Positions 62,701 through 64,000 of a stretch of DNA of 64,000 nucleotides are shown here, piece by piece. The translations under genes and the position numbers were made by a program. Position 1 is the first letter of the stretch. Each line of letters opens with the position of its first letter. The notes under the pieces are model-generated. The model did not search any database and was not told the DNA's origin. It saw only the letters and a program-made list of their open reading frames with translations. Source of the stretch: Immersiella caudata. Taxonomy: Eukaryota > Ascomycota > Sordariomycetes > Sordariales > Lasiosphaeriaceae. The stretch is taken from contig JAULSU010000005.1 in NCBI GenBank assembly GCA_030512335.1, positions 3,782,001 through 3,846,000 on the forward strand, given 5' to 3'.

Positions 62701-64000
62701 ACCGGCGGTGTCGGCCTGGATGGCCTCGTCGGACAGCTGGATGGCGTGCACGTGGATGTACGCCTCGCCCAGGATGGCGAGCGACGCGCTGAGCATGCTT
62801 TCTTGGAGCGGCGTCGCGACGAACAAGAGGTCCTCGGCGAGTCGATGCAGGGTTTTGTCGTAGGTGCTCCCTGTGTTCGTCCCGTCGCCAACGACGACGA
62901 CTCGGTCTCGCTTGGTCCCGCCGTTTTCTCCGGCTCCGTGGCGGCGGCGGCCGGCACCGTCTCTGGCCCTGCTGCTCCACGCCTGCTGAACGAGCCTGGC
63001 AACGCCTTGGATCGTTCGGGCCTTGATGACCGCGTTGGGGGTGAGCCGGATGTTCCGCAGCTGCTGGAGCCGGTGGATGAAGGGGATGACGTTGATGGAA
63101 TCGATGCCCAGCTGGTACAGCGACGTGGGCTTTGTTAGGTTTGGCAGGTCGGACGATTTCATGCCGAGGAGGTGGAAAGCCGCACCCCACACGCCGGCCA
63201 AAGCCTCTTGGTATTCCCGATCCTCGCAGCTTGGCTCTCCTGCGGGGCTCGTCGGCGCGCCGCCGTAGCCGTCGTGGCCAACCTCGTCGATGGCGTCTAC
63301 GTGCCAGCGGTGCAGCGGCACAAAACACCCAACCGTCGCCTTCTCGTCGGCGCAGCGGTACACAATGTCCTCAAACAGACGGCCGACATGCTCCAGCTGC
63401 GTCTCGGTCAGGGATCCGGCCGACGACAGCGTCGTGACGATCCTGCCGTCTTCTTGGTGGAGGTCCACTTCGATGGCCAGGGCCATGTCGCTCTTGCTCC
63501 GGGGGTGCAGGGCCGTCGTGCGCCCGGGGCTAGGCTCGGCCCCCGCCGTCGCCTCGGCGGCGACGGGATTGATGCTGAGCAGGCTGTCAAACAGCTTCTC
63601 CTCGGACCCAGCCCAGCGGTGCACCTGGTCGACGCTCGCAAACGGCATGGGCCCCTTGCAGACGCTAGCGTGAGCGTCGTCGACCCTCTGGGCGAGCTCC
63701 GCCAGGGACTCGGTCCCGTCCCGCAAGCTGAGCGTCTGGATGAGGGTGTTGAGGCACGGGCCGACAAAGTCATCGGCCTGCTCCACCACGTGTTGAAGCA
63801 GGGGGCGGAGCGACATGACGAAGCCGTAGACGACGGTTGCCTGCTGGGTGAGGTGGGCGAGGCACAGGGCGGCCGCCAGCTGAAAGGCCGAGGAAAGCGA
63901 CACGGGCACGTCGGATGGCCGCCGCCGCAGCGCGCTTTTGAGCTGGGAGACGGTGTAGCCGAGATGGCGAGTCGACCGGACGGCGGAGCCGTGCTTGTCG
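59719..64000 (-). CDS. Non-ribosomal peptide synthetase C-terminus, siderophore (SidC/NPS2) type, partial
   Basis: The frame is open from the right window edge to a stop at 59719, about 1,427 residues. Order in translation: end of a condensation domain; carrier domain with LGIDSINVI (Ser codon 63097-63099); condensation domain with HHALYDA (about 62496-62516); carrier domain with VGLDSILAI (Ser codon 61351-61353); final condensation domain with HHSLYDA (about 60717-60739). No adenylation or thioesterase domain is visible. A C-terminal T-C-T-C module without A domains is the hallmark of fungal ferrichrome-type siderophore synthetases (SidC, NPS2), where the extra units allow repeated use of hydroxyornithine and cyclisation. 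The product is inferred from this layout only. The coding DNA is very GC-rich and intron-free here. The start lies beyond the window. Confidence 0.88.
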   Translation of the reverse strand, partial: DKHGSAVRSTRHLGYTVSQLKSALRRRPSDVPVSLSSAFQLAAALCLAHLTQQATVVYGFVMSLRPLLQHVVEQADDFVGPCLNTLIQTLSLRDGTESLAELAQRVDDAHASVCKGPMPFASVDQVHRWAGSEEKLFDSLLSINPVAAEATAGAEPSPGRTTALHPRSKSDMALAIEVDLHQEDGRIVTTLSSAGSLTETQLEHVGRLFEDIVYRCADEKATVGCFVPLHRWHVDAIDEVGHDGYGGAPTSPAGEPSCEDREYQEALAGVWGAAFHLLGMKSSDLPNLTKPTSLYQLGIDSINVIPFIHRLQQLRNIRLTPNAVIKARTIQGVARLVQQAWSSRARDGAGRRRHGAGENGGTKRDRVVVVGDGTNTGSTYDKTLHRLAEDLLFVATPLQESMLSASLAILGEAYIHVHAIQLSDEAIQADTAGLDGFFAAFGDTVQACEILRTRFTFTQDEEAPWVGVVSPTEQSDLVSWEAVRPDRPGRLRLRMHHALYDAASLQAVWRILRGNYARRLGRSGGAPDAPPPRPRLFRPFAREVAEAQTRSTAFWTERMRGYAYAPLRFPGESSLAASSVFGFALGGRHELALLQAGCRAVGVTTKAALQLAWAKVLCESVYGQADVVYGDVVSTAGGFGGDDDAAVVGPTINTVPMRFQLAEEGVALGTLEALARIQRLSDDTKGAPAMASLRKIQALWRSTSQNPEKLPAVLFQSLFVFDGVVDSPSTDKNGWLFGPAPSQAERVDETGPGYDDTPLIVNFRVKNDTLHGKLRAKMPASSVEALGRQLEAALRWVIAACRPPEPVLDMRQMGEVGAKGPVLGRRAKEEEAAAAQVDSSGTCHANPKASAVLELARRVLARRCRARDAVNYETRLVDVGLDSILAIRLAGLLRSQVGISANVVAISRGASVRDIVEGSTSAQRPILPEPDQPSFQEKETKRAVADALGMPEALVMSVLPVLPGQRGHLEQWVHNGKRFLEAPWVYRVADDSIDAQHVASCWAKLCRAHGALRTTFVCAASGLVQVTLGHQWTGAEQITTLRDASRPIDVLIDEHVNEENGKPSNLQTPPARLSFLQASDGRAIVLRIHHSLYDAWTIKMIERDLCDLLTVGSISETRPSFQESIRQIQDIREPNAEMAYWGHHLSQAQETVLRLRPLAEENALPESPLGPYFKIRYSAVVPPSTIKTVWQAQGSARASAAIIVAFAKTLRHFTGRDRPTFGMHHASRSLSSVDGTRILDLTTASVRTLTVTPFCMDMQSSGRRSESLLPLAGDDQLLDFVQDHLAQLAKFAQADGVRRICPRFNTFINILYIDNDDAEMEKQRANSAAGAVLRRHRLGEPTATDYFTVTQPSKLVAPSIAGLDTSHLCPHRLSLHAIVGGKEGISVVVGGDDALCGGDRALIASFVAYFASELTKIFDRQEGRVM

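Noticed and set aside
61468..63138. A 556-codon plus-strand ORF
   Set aside because: Antisense of the GC-rich NRPS coding region, Arg/Pro-rich composition, no domain; the minus strand has clear carrier and condensation motifs.

Overview
The window looks like nuclear DNA of a filamentous ascomycete (Pezizomycotina, probably a Sordariomycete; the class is inference). Signs are single genes on alternating strands, introns of about 45-125 bases with GTANGT donors, a BRCT-Myb Rap1 telomere protein, a NACHT-type NLR with near-identical repeats, a siderophore-like NRPS, and decayed ORFs whose stops fit C-to-T or G-to-A changes. There are no operons, and I found no rRNA, tRNA or CRISPR array. The species cannot be named from the sequence alone.

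Left part (1-42.5 kb) is mostly conserved housekeeping DNA: a Ufd4/TRIP12-type HECT ubiquitin ligase, a CUE-Smr (Cue2-like) protein, an NPC1/Ncr1 sterol transporter, a cytochrome P450 convergent with a bicovalent-FAD oxidoreductase, a GNAT acetyltransferase, the Hsp90 activator Aha1, a large Pro/Ser-rich unknown protein, a divergent mitochondrial pair (Fmc1-like and EngB/Mrx8 GTPase), the palmitoyltransferase Swf1, and Rap1. The Rap1 gene appears to carry two Myb domains, an IQ-like motif and an ARID-like domain, and has telomere-like TTAGGG DNA just upstream.

Middle part (42.5-53.7 kb) is sparse: a small unknown ORF, a secreted tyrosinase, a PLC/P1-nuclease-like metalloprotein, then about 5 kb of relics, including a broken coding remnant with three stops and a decayed SANT-chromodomain gene.

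Right part (53.7-64 kb) holds an NLR on the minus strand. It has an alpha/beta-hydrolase-like N-terminus with Cys in the nucleophile position, a GC-AG intron, a NACHT ATPase, 14 HEAT-like repeats that are nearly identical, and an ankyrin tail cut short by a stop. A reading-frame change lies between the hydrolase and NACHT parts. The last 4.3 kb is the C-terminal T-C-T-C end of an NRPS running off the window, the layout of SidC/NPS2 ferrichrome-type synthetases.

All exon coordinates were read by eye from splice signals and reading frames; family assignments rest on recognised motifs, not on database searches.
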